Shown piece by piece: positions 8,531 through 16,680 of a stretch of 64,000 bases of DNA. The position numbers were made by a program, and so were the translations under genes. Within the stretch, counting starts at the first letter, position 1, and each line of letters starts with the position of its first letter. The notes beneath the pieces are model-generated. The model searched no databases. It saw only the letters and a program-made list of their open reading frames with translations, and was not told the origin of the DNA. Source of the stretch: Curtobacterium sp. 458 (lineage in GTDB: Bacteria; Actinomycetota; Actinomycetes; Actinomycetales; Microbacteriaceae); the NCBI RefSeq assembly GCF_030406605.1, contig NZ_CP129104.1, forward strand, positions 880,072 through 944,071, written 5' to 3'.

Positions 8531-8556
8531 GACGAGACAGCGGACCGGATCGTTCA
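8531..8556 (-). promoter_or_regulatory. candidate ECF-type promoter of the yceI-sigma-antisigma operon
   Basis: Read on the minus strand, TGAAC (8556-8552) is followed after 17 bases by CGTC (8534-8531), the general -35 / -10 pattern of ECF promoters (GAAC...CGTC). The ATG of the YceI gene lies only about 10 bases after CGTC, so the mRNA would be leaderless or nearly so. Autoregulation by the encoded sigma factor is inferred. Confidence 0.4.
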
Positions 8557-8598
8557 CCGGGTCTCGATCGGCGTGTCGATCCGTGCCAGGCTGAGGGT

Positions 8599-9150
8599 GT
8601 GGGAGCGCAGTCACCGGTCGTCGTCGCCGTGGCCCGTGACGGGGGTCACCACTTCAGCAAGCCGCTCGTGGACGAGGTCGTGCTCGTCGCCGGGTGGGGC
8701 ATCGAGGGGGACGCCCACGCCGGCACCACCGTGCAGCACCGGTCCCGGGTGGCGCGGGACCCCTCGCAGCCGAACCTCCGCCAGGTGCACCTGCTGCACG
8801 CCGAGCTCTTCGACGAGGTCGCGGACGCCGGCTTCGAGGTCGCTCCGGGCGACATGGGCGAGAACGTCACGACGCGCGGCGTCGACCTGCTCGGGCTGCC
8901 GACCGGGACCGTCCTGCACCTCGGCGAGACCGCGAGCGTGCGGGTGACGGGCCTCCGGAACCCGTGCCAGCAGATCAACGGGTTCGAGCCGGGGTTGCTC
9001 AAGGCGGTGCTCGGCCGCGCCGAGGACGGGTCCGTGGAGCGGAAGGGCGGCGTGATGTCCGTCGTGCTCACGGGTGGGACCGTCCGACCGGGCGACACCG
9101 TCCGGGTCGAGCTGCCCGAGGGCGCCCCGGAGCCGCTGCAGCCCGTCTGA
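8599..9150 (+). CDS. MOSC domain-containing protein
   Basis: 183 residues from GTG at 8599. The MOSC domain covers most of the protein: GIEGDAHAG near residue 37, LRQVHLLHAELFDE, PGDMGENVTTRGVDLLGLPTGT, and the conserved cysteine in LRNPCQQIN. MOSC domains act in sulfur transfer or molybdenum-cofactor-dependent reduction, and stand-alone forms (YiiM-like) are linked to detoxifying N-hydroxylated bases. No molybdenum genes adjoin it. It is divergent from the YceI operon; a 70-bp repeat element lies just after it. Confidence 0.88.
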   Translation: MGAQSPVVVAVARDGGHHFSKPLVDEVVLVAGWGIEGDAHAGTTVQHRSRVARDPSQPNLRQVHLLHAELFDEVADAGFEVAPGDMGENVTTRGVDLLGLPTGTVLHLGETASVRVTGLRNPCQQINGFEPGLLKAVLGRAEDGSVERKGGVMSVVLTGGTVRPGDTVRVELPEGAPEPLQPV

Positions 9151-9165
9151 CCCGGTCTACGGCGC

Positions 9166-9235
9166 ACGAAACGCGCGCGTCCCGACGTCCCGCGCGTCGA
9201 TCGACACGTGCGTCGTCGAAACGCGCGCGTTTCGT
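9166..9235. repeat. 70-bp inverted-repeat element, copy 1
   Basis: It begins ACGAAACGCGCGCGT and ends ACGCGCGCGTTTCGT, which are inverted repeats of each other. The middle holds the palindrome GTCGATCGA(C). Two further copies of exactly the same length lie at 39852-39921 and 62425-62494. All three are between genes. This copy separates the MOSC gene from the epimerase gene. No coding potential. Confidence 0.85.
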
Positions 9236-9261
9236 CTGCCAACGCCTGGCACAGTGGACCT

Positions 9262-10119
9262 GTGCAGCACCACGGAACCGTCGTCGTCGCCGGCTGCGGC
9301 GACCTGGGGACCGAGGCCGGTCTCCGCTTCGCCGCGCTCGGCCACCACGTGATCGGCCTGCGTCGACGCGCCGAGCTCCTGCCGGCGCCCTTGGTCGGTC
9401 GGAGCACGGACCTCCGGAACGAGGTCCCGACGATTCCGGACGACACCGCGCTCGTGGTCGTCGCGACCGCAGCGGGCAGCAGGGACGTCGACGAGTACCG
9501 GGCGACCTACGTCGACGGACTCCGGAACGTCCTCGACGGCGTCGACGCATCCACCGCCGAACCGCGCATCGTCGTCGTGTCCTCGACCGCGGTGTACGAC
9601 GTGGACGACGGGAGCGAGGTCACCGAGGACACCCCGGTCCGTGGCAGCACCCCGACGGCCGCCGTGCTCGTCGAGGCCGAGGAGCTGCTCCGACGGCGCG
9701 CACCCGGTGCCGTGCTGCTCCGGCTGTCGGGGGTCTACGGTCCCGGTCGCGAGCGGTTGGTCGACCAGGTCCGCTCCGGCAGCGCCCGACTCGCGCCGGA
9801 CACCTCCCCGCACACGAACCGCATCCACCGGGACGACGCGGCCGCGGCGCTCGTGCACCTCGCGGCCGTGGAGGACCCGGCGCCGACCTACCTCGGGACC
9901 GACGACGAGCCGGTCCGCCTCGACGACGTGCTCCGGTTCCTCGCCGCCGAGCTCGGCGTCGACCAACCCGTCCGCGGTGACGGCGACGGGCGGCAGGCGG
10001 GCGGGGACAAGCGGCTCTCGAACGCGCTGCTCCGCTCGACGGGCTGGGCACCGCGGTACCCGACCTTCCGCGAGGGCTACCGAGCCGTCCTCGCCGGCGA
10101 GGGCACGCGGCACCCCTGA
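9262..10119 (+). CDS. NAD-dependent epimerase/dehydratase-like protein
   Basis: 285 residues from GTG at 9262. The N-terminus TVVVAGCGDLGTEAGLRF is a GxGxxG-type Rossmann motif. SSTAVYD carries the SDR serine; the later NRIHRDDAAAALVHLA matches the extended-SDR segment common to YeeZ-like NAD(P)-binding proteins. The canonical YxxxK is not obvious, as in that subgroup, so catalysis is uncertain. It lies between a 70-bp repeat and a terminator palindrome. The GTG start places the Rossmann motif at the very N-terminus; upstream frame is repeat sequence. Confidence 0.8.
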   Translation: MQHHGTVVVAGCGDLGTEAGLRFAALGHHVIGLRRRAELLPAPLVGRSTDLRNEVPTIPDDTALVVVATAAGSRDVDEYRATYVDGLRNVLDGVDASTAEPRIVVVSSTAVYDVDDGSEVTEDTPVRGSTPTAAVLVEAEELLRRRAPGAVLLRLSGVYGPGRERLVDQVRSGSARLAPDTSPHTNRIHRDDAAAALVHLAAVEDPAPTYLGTDDEPVRLDDVLRFLAAELGVDQPVRGDGDGRQAGGDKRLSNALLRSTGWAPRYPTFREGYRAVLAGEGTRHP

Positions 10120-10261
10120 CGTGCGGGTCGGTCGCGGTGCGCGTCCGTCGTGCGGTCGCGCAGCGCACGACGGAAGTCACGCGGAACCACCGGGAGCTGC
10201 GGTTCGAGGTGACCCGCGTCGTGCGCCGACACCGCGCGGCGGCAGCCCCCGACCAGGTCGC

Positions 10262-10303
10262 GGACGGGAGGCCCGTGGCGGCGCCGCCACGGGCCTCCCG
10301 TCC
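10262..10303. terminator. 42-bp perfect palindrome, bidirectional terminator
   Basis: The left arm GGACGGGAGGCCCGTGGCGG (continuing one base) is followed directly by its full reverse complement, ending GGGCCTCCCGTCC: two 21-bp arms with no loop. It sits between the epimerase gene (plus) and the His-rich gene (minus), which converge. GACGGGAGGC recurs in other terminators of this window. Confidence 0.75.
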
Positions 10304-10327
10304 GTCCTGTGGTCGCGTCAGCGACCG

Positions 10328-10516
10328 TCAGTGCTCGTCGTAGTGGTCATCGTGCCGAGCGTGGCGGTGGCCGTCGTGGACGAAGTCGACGTGGTCGCCG
10401 TGGTCGACGGTCTCGTGCTCGCCGCCGTCGTGCTCGTGGTCGTGCTCCGAGACGTCGTGCTCGGCGATGCGGTGCTCGTCGTCGCCGGGTGCCGGAGTGG
10501 GGTCGGTGTCGGTCAT
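10328..10516 (-). CDS. His/Asp/Glu-rich small protein, probable zinc-binding
   Basis: 62 residues, of which 14 are His and about a third are Asp or Glu, mostly as DH, EH and HD pairs after a short Pro-rich start. There is no signal peptide or membrane segment. Composition suggests a soluble divalent-metal (zinc) buffer or chaperone. A strong AGGAGG ribosome binding site stands 7 bases before ATG at 10516. A TGAGA-N5-TCTCA box overlaps it, like the boxes of zinc uptake regulators. Similar His-rich mini-proteins occur near zinc genes in actinobacteria, but no transporter is nearby here. Confidence 0.75.
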   Translation of the reverse strand: MTDTDPTPAPGDDEHRIAEHDVSEHDHEHDGGEHETVDHGDHVDFVHDGHRHARHDDHYDEH

Positions 10517-10520
10517 GATT

Positions 10521-10548
10521 CCTCCTGAGATCGGTTCTCAACAGGAGG
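10521..10548 (-). promoter_or_regulatory. Zur/Fur-like box nested in an SD-sequestering hairpin
   Basis: TGAGATCGGTTCTCA (10526-10540) has 5-bp arms and a 5-bp centre, like actinobacterial Zur boxes. On the mRNA the flanking CCTCCT (10548-10543) can pair with AGGAGG (10526-10521), the Shine-Dalgarno of the His-rich gene, extending the same stem. Either DNA binding by a metal regulator or RNA folding could control expression. Confidence 0.5.
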
Positions 10549-10590
10549 ATACGGGTGCGGACGGCGTGTGTCCGGCGACTGTGTCGACGC

Positions 10591-11580
10591 TCAGTGGTGC
10601 CGGTGGTCCTGGATCGTCATGCGCGGCCCGAACGACGGCTTCCGGAAGCCCGAGCCCCCGATGAGCCGCACGACCCGCTCCCGGTGACCGCGGTACGGCT
10701 CGAGCAGCTCGAGCATCCCGTCGTCGTCGACGGGACCGCCCGTCAGCGCCCACCCGACGAGGGCCGGCACGTGGTAGTCGCCCACGCTCGGAGCATCCGG
10801 ATCCCCGTGCGCCCGCTGGGCCGTCTCGGCGGCGGTCCACCTGCCGACACCGGGCACCGACTGCAGCCGGTCGGACACCACCGCGCCACCACGGCCGAGC
10901 GTCAGGGTGCGCTCGAGGGCCGGCGCGACCCGCATCGCGCGCATCACGGTGGCCGAACGCCCGGGCTCGATGCCGGCACGGTGCCACTCCCAGCTCGGGA
11001 TCGCCGCCCACCCGGACGCGGTCGGCTGCACCCACATGTCGGCCGGGGCCGGACCGGGCGCGGGCGTCCCGAAGCGCCGCAGGAGGTACCGCCACGCGCG
11101 CCACGCCTGTCGCGAGGTCACCTTCTGCTCCATGATCGCCGGCACGAGGGCCGCGACCACCGCGTTCGTCCGGAGCAGGCGCAGGCCTGGCTGCCGGTGC
11201 CGGGCGTCGACGAGGAACGGGTGCGAGGTCACGTCGAGGTCGGACCAGTCGTCACCGCGGCCGAGCATCTCGGGGGCGTGCGCCACCGCCCACTCGGCGC
11301 CGTCGCCCCACGCCGAGACGGCGATCGCGTCGGGTCCGGCCCGGCGGACGAGCACCGACGCCGGCCCCGCGGGCGTCCGGAGCGCGAGCCAGGTGTCCGC
11401 ACCGACCACACGGAAGGCGGGGTCACCGGAACCGCGCTGCAGGGGACGGAGCGTCGCGCGGACGTCCACCGCCCCGGTGGGTCGGTAGACCGTGTCGATC
11501 CGTCCGGCTGCGTGGTCGACGCAACCGACGGCGGTGGCGGACACAGCGAGGGACACCCCAGGATGGTAATGCGGAACCAC
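10591..11580 (-). CDS. DNA-3-methyladenine glycosylase family protein (HhH-GPD)
   Basis: 329 residues from GTG at 11580; a GTG at 11556 is an alternative start. The helix-hairpin-helix plus Gly/Pro-rich loop is LQSVPGVGRWTAAETAQRA, and the following SVGDYHV supplies the catalytic Asp of AlkA-type enzymes. The N-terminal half (to about residue 140) has the AlkA_N-like character. These enzymes excise alkylated purines for base excision repair in the cytoplasm. It is divergent from pfkA by 48 bases. The exact substrate range cannot be read from sequence. Confidence 0.85.
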   Translation of the reverse strand: MVPHYHPGVSLAVSATAVGCVDHAAGRIDTVYRPTGAVDVRATLRPLQRGSGDPAFRVVGADTWLALRTPAGPASVLVRRAGPDAIAVSAWGDGAEWAVAHAPEMLGRGDDWSDLDVTSHPFLVDARHRQPGLRLLRTNAVVAALVPAIMEQKVTSRQAWRAWRYLLRRFGTPAPGPAPADMWVQPTASGWAAIPSWEWHRAGIEPGRSATVMRAMRVAPALERTLTLGRGGAVVSDRLQSVPGVGRWTAAETAQRAHGDPDAPSVGDYHVPALVGWALTGGPVDDDGMLELLEPYRGHRERVVRLIGGSGFRKPSFGPRMTIQDHRHH

Positions 11581-11628
11581 CGTCAGTCATGATGGGCGTG
11601 TCCCACCACCACCGACGATGGAGTTCCC

Positions 11629-12657
11629 GTGCGCATCGGCATCCTCACCTCCGGCGGCGACTGCCCCGGCCTCAACGCGGTCATCCGCGCGATCGTGCTC
11701 AAGGGCATCGCGATCCACGGACACGAGTTCGTGGGCTTCCGCGACGGCTGGCGGGGCGTCGTCGACGGCGACATCGTCCCGCTCGGCCGCAAGGACATCC
11801 AGGGCATCGCGAAGCAGGGCGGCACGATCCTCGGGACGAGCCGCACGAACCCGTTCGAGGGCGAACGCGGCGGCGTGGAGAACATCGAGCGGACGCTGGA
11901 GCGGCACGGCATCGACGCCATCGTCGCGATCGGCGGCGAGGGCACCCTGGCGGCAGCGAAGCGGCTGACCGACGCGGGGCTCAAGATCGTCGGCGTCCCG
12001 AAGACCGTCGACAACGACCTCGGCGCCACCGACTACACCTTCGGCTTCGACACCGCCGTCGCGATCGCGACCGAGGCCATGGACCGCCTCCGGACCACGG
12101 GTGAGTCGCACTCGCGCTGCATGGTCGCCGAGGTCATGGGCCGCCACGTCGGCTGGATCGCCCTGCACTCCGGCATGGCCGCGGGCGCCCACGCGATCCT
12201 CATCCCCGAGCAGAAGACGAGCATGGAGCAGATCGCGCAGTGGGTGCGCGCCGCCTACGACCGCGGCCGTGCGCCGCTCGTCGTCGTCGCGGAGGGATTC
12301 GTCCCCGACCACGAGGACAACGCCCACACCGAGCGCGGACTCGACGCCTTCGGCCGGCCGCGGCTCGGCGGGATCGGGGAGCGGCTCGCGCCACTCATCG
12401 AGGAGATGACGGGCATCGAGACCCGTGCCACGACCCTCGGGCACATCCAGCGCGGCGGAACGCCGACGGCGTACGACCGGGTGCTCTCGACCCGGCTCGG
12501 GCTCGCGGCGATCGACTCGGTCGTCGAGGAGCGATGGGGTCGCATGGTCGCGCTCAAGGGGACCGACATCGTGCACGTCTCGTTCGACGAGGCGCTCGGC
12601 GAGCTCAAGACCGTTCCCCAGGATCGGTACGACGAAGCCGCCATCATGTTCGGCTGA
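11629..12657 (+). CDS. pfkA: ATP-dependent 6-phosphofructokinase
   Basis: 342 residues from GTG at 11629. The first committed step of glycolysis: fructose-6-phosphate to fructose-1,6-bisphosphate. The N-terminal GGDCPGLNAVIR and the active-site PKTVDND (Asp128 and Asp130) are present. At the position that decides the phosphate donor, GGEGT has Gly105, as in ATP enzymes rather than the Asp of PPi enzymes. The second position, Lys125 in PKTVDND, is the form usual in actinobacterial ATP-PFKs. IQRGGTPTAYDR near residue 275 binds substrate. The gene is alone, with no glycolytic partner nearby. Confidence 0.94.
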   Translation: MRIGILTSGGDCPGLNAVIRAIVLKGIAIHGHEFVGFRDGWRGVVDGDIVPLGRKDIQGIAKQGGTILGTSRTNPFEGERGGVENIERTLERHGIDAIVAIGGEGTLAAAKRLTDAGLKIVGVPKTVDNDLGATDYTFGFDTAVAIATEAMDRLRTTGESHSRCMVAEVMGRHVGWIALHSGMAAGAHAILIPEQKTSMEQIAQWVRAAYDRGRAPLVVVAEGFVPDHEDNAHTERGLDAFGRPRLGGIGERLAPLIEEMTGIETRATTLGHIQRGGTPTAYDRVLSTRLGLAAIDSVVEERWGRMVALKGTDIVHVSFDEALGELKTVPQDRYDEAAIMFG

Positions 12658-12724
12658 GTGCCGCCCGCGAGCCCGAGACTCGTGGTGACGACCCGGCCTG
12701 GAGGCACGGGGTAGCGTCCGACAG

Positions 12725-13705
12725 GTGACCCGCGCCGTCCTCGTCTCCCGTTCCGCCCCGCCCGCCCTCACGGAGGTCGACCTCCCGGACCCCGCCGAGG
12801 GCGAGGTCCTCGTCGACGTCACGACGTCGAGCGTCAACTACAAGGACGGCCTCGCCCTCGCCGGGAACCCCGGCGTGGCGCGGGTCGATCCCCTCGTGCC
12901 CGGCATCGACGTCGTCGGCACGGTGTCCGCCCTCGGCCCGGGCGTGCACGGCGTCGCGATCGGTGACCGGGTGACGTGCAACGGCGCCGGCCTCGGTGAG
13001 ACCCGGCACGGCGGGTGGGCGTCCCACACCGTGGTGCCCGCCGACGCCCTGGTGGTGCTGCCCGACGACATCGAGGACTCCTTCGCCGCCGCGATCGGCA
13101 CCGCGGGATTCACGGCGCAGCTCAGCGTCCTCGCACTGGAGCGGGTGGTCGCGCCCGACGACGGGCCGGTGCTCGTGACCGGTGCGTCCGGCGGGGTCGG
13201 GACCTTGGCGATCGCCCTGCTCGCGGCCCGCGGGTACTCGGTGACGGCGTCGACCGGGCGGGTGGCGAACGCCGACTCCCTGCGTCGGCTCGGCGCGACG
13301 GACGTGGTGGACCGGGCCGCGCTGTCGGACCTCGGCAAGCCCCTGCAGCGTGCGACGTGGGCGGGCGCGGTGGACAGCGTCGGGGGCGCGACCCTCGCCA
13401 ACGTGCTCGCCGCCACCCGGTGGGGCGGGGCGGTCACGGCGTGCGGACTCGCCCAGGACTCCGCGCTGCCGACGACCGTGATGCCCTTCATCCTGCGAGC
13501 GGTGTCGCTGCTCGGCGTCAACTCGGTCGAGGCGCCGCACGCGCTGCGGCAGCGGGCGTGGGACCGGCTCGCGACCGATCTCGACCCGGCGCTGCTCGCC
13601 GACGTCACCCGAACGGTGTCCCTGCCCGATGCGATCGGCGTCGGAGCGGAGGTCGTCGCGGGACGAGTACACGGTCGGACGGTCGTCGACGTGACGGCGA
13701 CGTGA
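12725..13705 (+). CDS. YhdH/AcuI-type MDR oxidoreductase (acrylyl-CoA reductase / quinone oxidoreductase family)
   Basis: 326 residues from GTG at 12725. A medium-chain dehydrogenase without zinc. TSSVNYKDGLALAG and PLVPGIDVVGTV are the N-terminal signature of the YhdH/YhfP branch, and the NADPH site is VLVTGASGGVGTLAIALLAARGY near residue 150. GVNSVEAP near the C-terminus is also typical. YhdH-like proteins reduce acryloyl-CoA in some bacteria; here the substrate is unproven. It precedes a short AT-rich promoter region belonging to the GntR gene. Confidence 0.88.
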   Translation: MTRAVLVSRSAPPALTEVDLPDPAEGEVLVDVTTSSVNYKDGLALAGNPGVARVDPLVPGIDVVGTVSALGPGVHGVAIGDRVTCNGAGLGETRHGGWASHTVVPADALVVLPDDIEDSFAAAIGTAGFTAQLSVLALERVVAPDDGPVLVTGASGGVGTLAIALLAARGYSVTASTGRVANADSLRRLGATDVVDRAALSDLGKPLQRATWAGAVDSVGGATLANVLAATRWGGAVTACGLAQDSALPTTVMPFILRAVSLLGVNSVEAPHALRQRAWDRLATDLDPALLADVTRTVSLPDAIGVGAEVVAGRVHGRTVVDVTAT

Positions 13706-13708
13706 AGA

Positions 13709-13790
13709 ACCGAAATACTGCTACGCCATCATTTCACAAACGCTTGCACATTGACACGTTAGGATTGGAGTACAACACGTCTGACCCGTG
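13709..13790 (+). promoter_or_regulatory. AT-richer promoter region upstream of the GntR gene
   Basis: This stretch is far richer in A+T than the rest of the window (e.g. AATACTGCTACGCCATCATT). It contains TTGACA at 13751-13756 and TACAAC at 13771-13776, but their 14-bp spacing is short for a sigma-70 promoter, so the exact -35/-10 pair is unresolved. AGGAG at 13791-13795 is the ribosome binding site for ATG at 13801. Confidence 0.45.
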
Positions 13791-13800
13791 AGGAGCACCG

Positions 13801-14475
13801 ATGCCGGTCCCGAAGTCCACCGTCGAGAACTCGCCGCGGAAGCTCCTGCGCGACGTGGTGCTCGAGAAGATGCTCGCCGCGATCCAGGACGGCACGCTGC
13901 AGGCCGGCGAACGACTCAACGACGACGAACTCGTCGCCTGGCTCGGTGTGAGTCGCACCCCCATCCGCGAGGCCATCGCGAAGCTCGTCGACTACGGCCT
14001 CGTCGAGATGGAGGCGAACCGCTACACACGTATCGCGACTCCCACAGGCAAGCAGGCCACGGACACGACGCAGGTCCTCGGCGGGTTCATGGAGATGGCC
14101 GCCCGCTGGGGCGTCCCGCAGCTCGACGACGACGCGGCGAAGGCCCTCGTGGACCACCTCGAGGCCGTCCGCAGCTACGCCGACGCGCACGACAAGCGCA
14201 TGGACGCCGAGATCGAGCAGGTCATGCTGCTCCTGATCCGCGCCGCCGACAACCAGCTCCTCGACAAGCTGTCCGAGTCGTTGCTGCCCCGCGCACGATT
14301 CCTCTCGCTGGCACAGGGCCCGTGGGAGTTCTGGGACTACCAGCACGCCGTCGAGCCGCTCCGCGCGGCGATCGCCAAGCGCGACGGTGACGGTGCAGCC
14401 GCGGCCATCCGTGCGCTGACCGCGACGGCGGAGCACCAGGCCGAGGAACTGCGGGCCGCCGGCGCGACGTCCTGA
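13801..14475 (+). CDS. GntR family transcriptional regulator (FCD/FadR-like)
   Basis: 224 residues. The N-terminal winged helix spans residues ~15-80: LRDVVLEKMLAAIQDGTLQAGERLNDDELVAWLGVSRTPIREAIAKL, the standard GntR signature. The C-terminal part is all-helical, compatible with an FCD effector domain, though its metal-binding histidines are not clear. The ABC ATPase gene starts 16 bases after its stop, so the two probably form an operon. Ligand unknown. ATG at 13801 has a good AGGAG. Confidence 0.87.
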   Translation: MPVPKSTVENSPRKLLRDVVLEKMLAAIQDGTLQAGERLNDDELVAWLGVSRTPIREAIAKLVDYGLVEMEANRYTRIATPTGKQATDTTQVLGGFMEMAARWGVPQLDDDAAKALVDHLEAVRSYADAHDKRMDAEIEQVMLLLIRAADNQLLDKLSESLLPRARFLSLAQGPWEFWDYQHAVEPLRAAIAKRDGDGAAAAIRALTATAEHQAEELRAAGATS

Positions 14476-14491
14476 CGACCGGCGCCGCGTC

Positions 14492-15277
14492 GTGACCGAC
14501 ACCCTCATCCAGGCCACCGGCGTCCGGGTGACGCGGTCCGGCCGCGACCTCCTGCACGACGTCGACCTGACCGTCCGGCAGGGCGAGCACTGGGCGCTCC
14601 TCGGGCCGAACGGTGCCGGCAAGTCCACGCTGCTCGCCGTGCTCGGCGCGACCGGACACCCCACGGCCGGCACCGTCGAGCTGCTCGGGCGCCGGCTCGG
14701 ACGGGTCGACGTGCGGGAACTCCGCGAGCGCATCGGCCACGTGGACCCTCGGCACCGCATGACCTCGCCGCTGACGGTGCTCGAGACCGTGCTCACGGGC
14801 GTCACCGGCACGACCGACCTCATGCTGCGCTGGACCCCGACGGCCGACCAGGTGGCCGCCGCCGAACAGCACGTCGCCGACGTCGGGCTCGCCGCACGCC
14901 GGGACGCCCGGTGGCCGGTGCTGTCGCAGGGCGAACGCGGTCGGGCACTCATCGCCCGTGCCCTCATGGCCGAACCGCGGCTGCTGCTGCTCGACGAACC
15001 CGCGACCGGACTCGACGTCGCCGCGCGCGAGCACCTGCTCGAGACCGTGGATGCGCTCCGGCACCGGCACCCCGAACTCGGCAGCGTGATGGTCACGCAC
15101 CACCTCGAGGACCTGCCGACCTCGACCTCGCACGCGATGCTGCTGCGCGACGGTCGTGCGGTCGCACAGGGCACCGCGGACGACGTGATCACCTCGTCCG
15201 CGGTGTCGCACGCCTTCGACTTCCCGCTCGCCATCGTGCGTGCGGAGGGGCGCTGGCACGCTCGCCGAGCGGTGTAG
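14492..15277 (+). CDS. ABC transporter ATP-binding protein
   Basis: 261 residues from GTG at 14492. Walker A GPNGAGKST (residues ~40-48), signature-like LSQGERGRALIARALM (LSQGE for LSGGQ), Walker B LLLLDEPATGLD and the H-loop MVTHH are all in order. A single nucleotide-binding domain. It resembles the YlmA/ModF-like iron or molybdate-type ATPases. No permease or binding protein adjoins, so either the partner is elsewhere or it acts alone. Likely co-transcribed with the GntR gene. Confidence 0.87.
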   Translation: MTDTLIQATGVRVTRSGRDLLHDVDLTVRQGEHWALLGPNGAGKSTLLAVLGATGHPTAGTVELLGRRLGRVDVRELRERIGHVDPRHRMTSPLTVLETVLTGVTGTTDLMLRWTPTADQVAAAEQHVADVGLAARRDARWPVLSQGERGRALIARALMAEPRLLLLDEPATGLDVAAREHLLETVDALRHRHPELGSVMVTHHLEDLPTSTSHAMLLRDGRAVAQGTADDVITSSAVSHAFDFPLAIVRAEGRWHARRAV

Positions 15278-15284
15278 GCGACCC

Positions 15285-15330
15285 GCGCCTCCCGGCCGGT
15301 CCCGCGGGGACCAGCCGCCGGCCGGGCGCG
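15285..15330. terminator. hairpin terminator between the ABC ATPase and hemL
   Basis: GCGCCTCCCGGCCGG (15285-15299) can pair with CCGGCCGGGCGCG (15318-15330), and GGTCCC-GCG-GGGACC nests inside the loop. The two flanking genes converge here, so it should work for both strands. There is no T-tract. Confidence 0.55.
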
Positions 15331-15333
15331 CCG

Positions 15334-16680
15334 CTAGGCCGTGGCGGCCGCCGCCGCGCGCGCCGCGGCGGGCAACGCGTCGAGGACCCGACCGACGGCA
15401 CGGTCGTCGTGCGCCGCCGTGACGAACCACGCCTCGAAGACGCTCGGCGGGAGCGTCACGCCCTGGTCGAGCATGCTGTGGAAGAACGGCGCGTACCGGA
15501 ACGCCTCCTGCGCACGGACGTCGTCGTAGTTCCGCGGCGCGGTCTCCGTGAACGCGAACGAGAACAGGTTCCCGGCGTGCTGCACGGTGTGGGCGACCCC
15601 GGCGGCGGACAGCGCCTCGCTCGTCGCGGTCGCGATCGTGGCAGCGGTGCGGTCGAGGTGCGCGTACACCTCCGACGTCGCGGCACGCAGGGTGGCGATG
15701 CCCGCCGCGACCGCGAGCGGGTTCCCGGAGAGGGTACCCGCCTGGTACACCGGGCCGAGCGGCGCGAGGAAGTCCATCACCTCGCGACGGCCACCCAACG
15801 CGGCGAGCGGCATCCCCCCGCCGATGACCTTGCCGAACGTCACGAGGTCGGGCTTCCAACCGGCACCGTCGGGCACGACCTTCGACGCCTCGAGGCCCCA
15901 CCACCCGGCGCTGCCGACACGGAAGCCGGTGAGGACCTCGTCGACGATGAGGAGCGCACCGTGCGACCTCGTGATCTGCGCCAGGGCGCGGTTGAACCCG
16001 CGCTCGGGGGCGAGGACGCCCATGTTCGCCGCGGCTGCCTCGACGATCACGCCGGCGATGCGTTCGGAGTGCTCGTCGAACGCGCGGCGCACGGCGTCGA
16101 GGTCGTTGTACGGCAGCACGAGCGTCTGCGCGGCGGTCTCGGCGGTGATCCCGGCGGACCCGGGCATCGCGAGCGTCGCGACACCGGACCCGGCCTCGGC
16201 GAGGAGCGAGTCGGAGTGCCCGTGGTAGTGCCCGGCGAACTTCACCAGGAGGTCACGGCCGGTGTACCCGCGGGCGAGTCGGATCGCCGTCATCGTCGCC
16301 TCGGTGCCCGTCGACACCATGCGGATCTTCTCGATCGGCCCGTCGCCGTCGACCGAGACCCGCTGCTTGACGAGCTCGGCGAGCTCGGTCTCGCCCGGCG
16401 TCGACGCACCGAACGAGAGCCCCCGTGAGGCCGCCTGCTGCACGGCCTCGACCGTGCCGGGGTGCGCGTGGCCGAGGATCGCCGGTCCCCACGACGCCAC
16501 GAGGTCGACGTACTCACGACCCTCGGCGTCGGTGACGTACGCGCCCTTCGCGGCGGTCAGGAACCGGGGCGTGCCACCGACCGAACCGTAGGCGCGCACC
16601 GGCGAGTTCACGCCTCCGGGGATGCTGTTCTTCGCACGCCCGAACAGCTGGTCGTTGGTGGTGGTCGTCGTGGTGGTCAT
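15334..16680 (-). CDS. hemL: glutamate-1-semialdehyde 2,1-aminomutase
   Basis: 448 residues. Converts glutamate-1-semialdehyde to 5-aminolevulinate with pyridoxal phosphate. [20 protein letters not shown] at the N-terminus, [16 protein letters not shown], and Lys284 in [14 protein letters not shown] (Schiff-base lysine) are all as in the family. The Thr-rich start MTTTTTTT is low-complexity and probably dispensable. ATG at 16680 overlaps the hemB stop by ATGA. The last gene of the minus-strand haem operon, followed by an alanine-rich C-terminus and a terminator. Confidence 0.96.
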   Translation of the reverse strand: MTTTTTTTNDQLFGRAKNSIPGGVNSPVRAYGSVGGTPRFLTAAKGAYVTDAEGREYVDLVASWGPAILGHAHPGTVEAVQQAASRGLSFGASTPGETELAELVKQRVSVDGDGPIEKIRMVSTGTEATMTAIRLARGYTGRDLLVKFAGHYHGHSDSLLAEAGSGVATLAMPGSAGITAETAAQTLVLPYNDLDAVRRAFDEHSERIAGVIVEAAAANMGVLAPERGFNRALAQITRSHGALLIVDEVLTGFRVGSAGWWGLEASKVVPDGAGWKPDLVTFGKVIGGGMPLAALGGRREVMDFLAPLGPVYQAGTLSGNPLAVAAGIATLRAATSEVYAHLDRTAATIATATSEALSAAGVAHTVQHAGNLFSFAFTETAPRNYDDVRAQEAFRYAPFFHSMLDQGVTLPPSVFEAWFVTAAHDDRAVGRVLDALPAAARAAAAATA

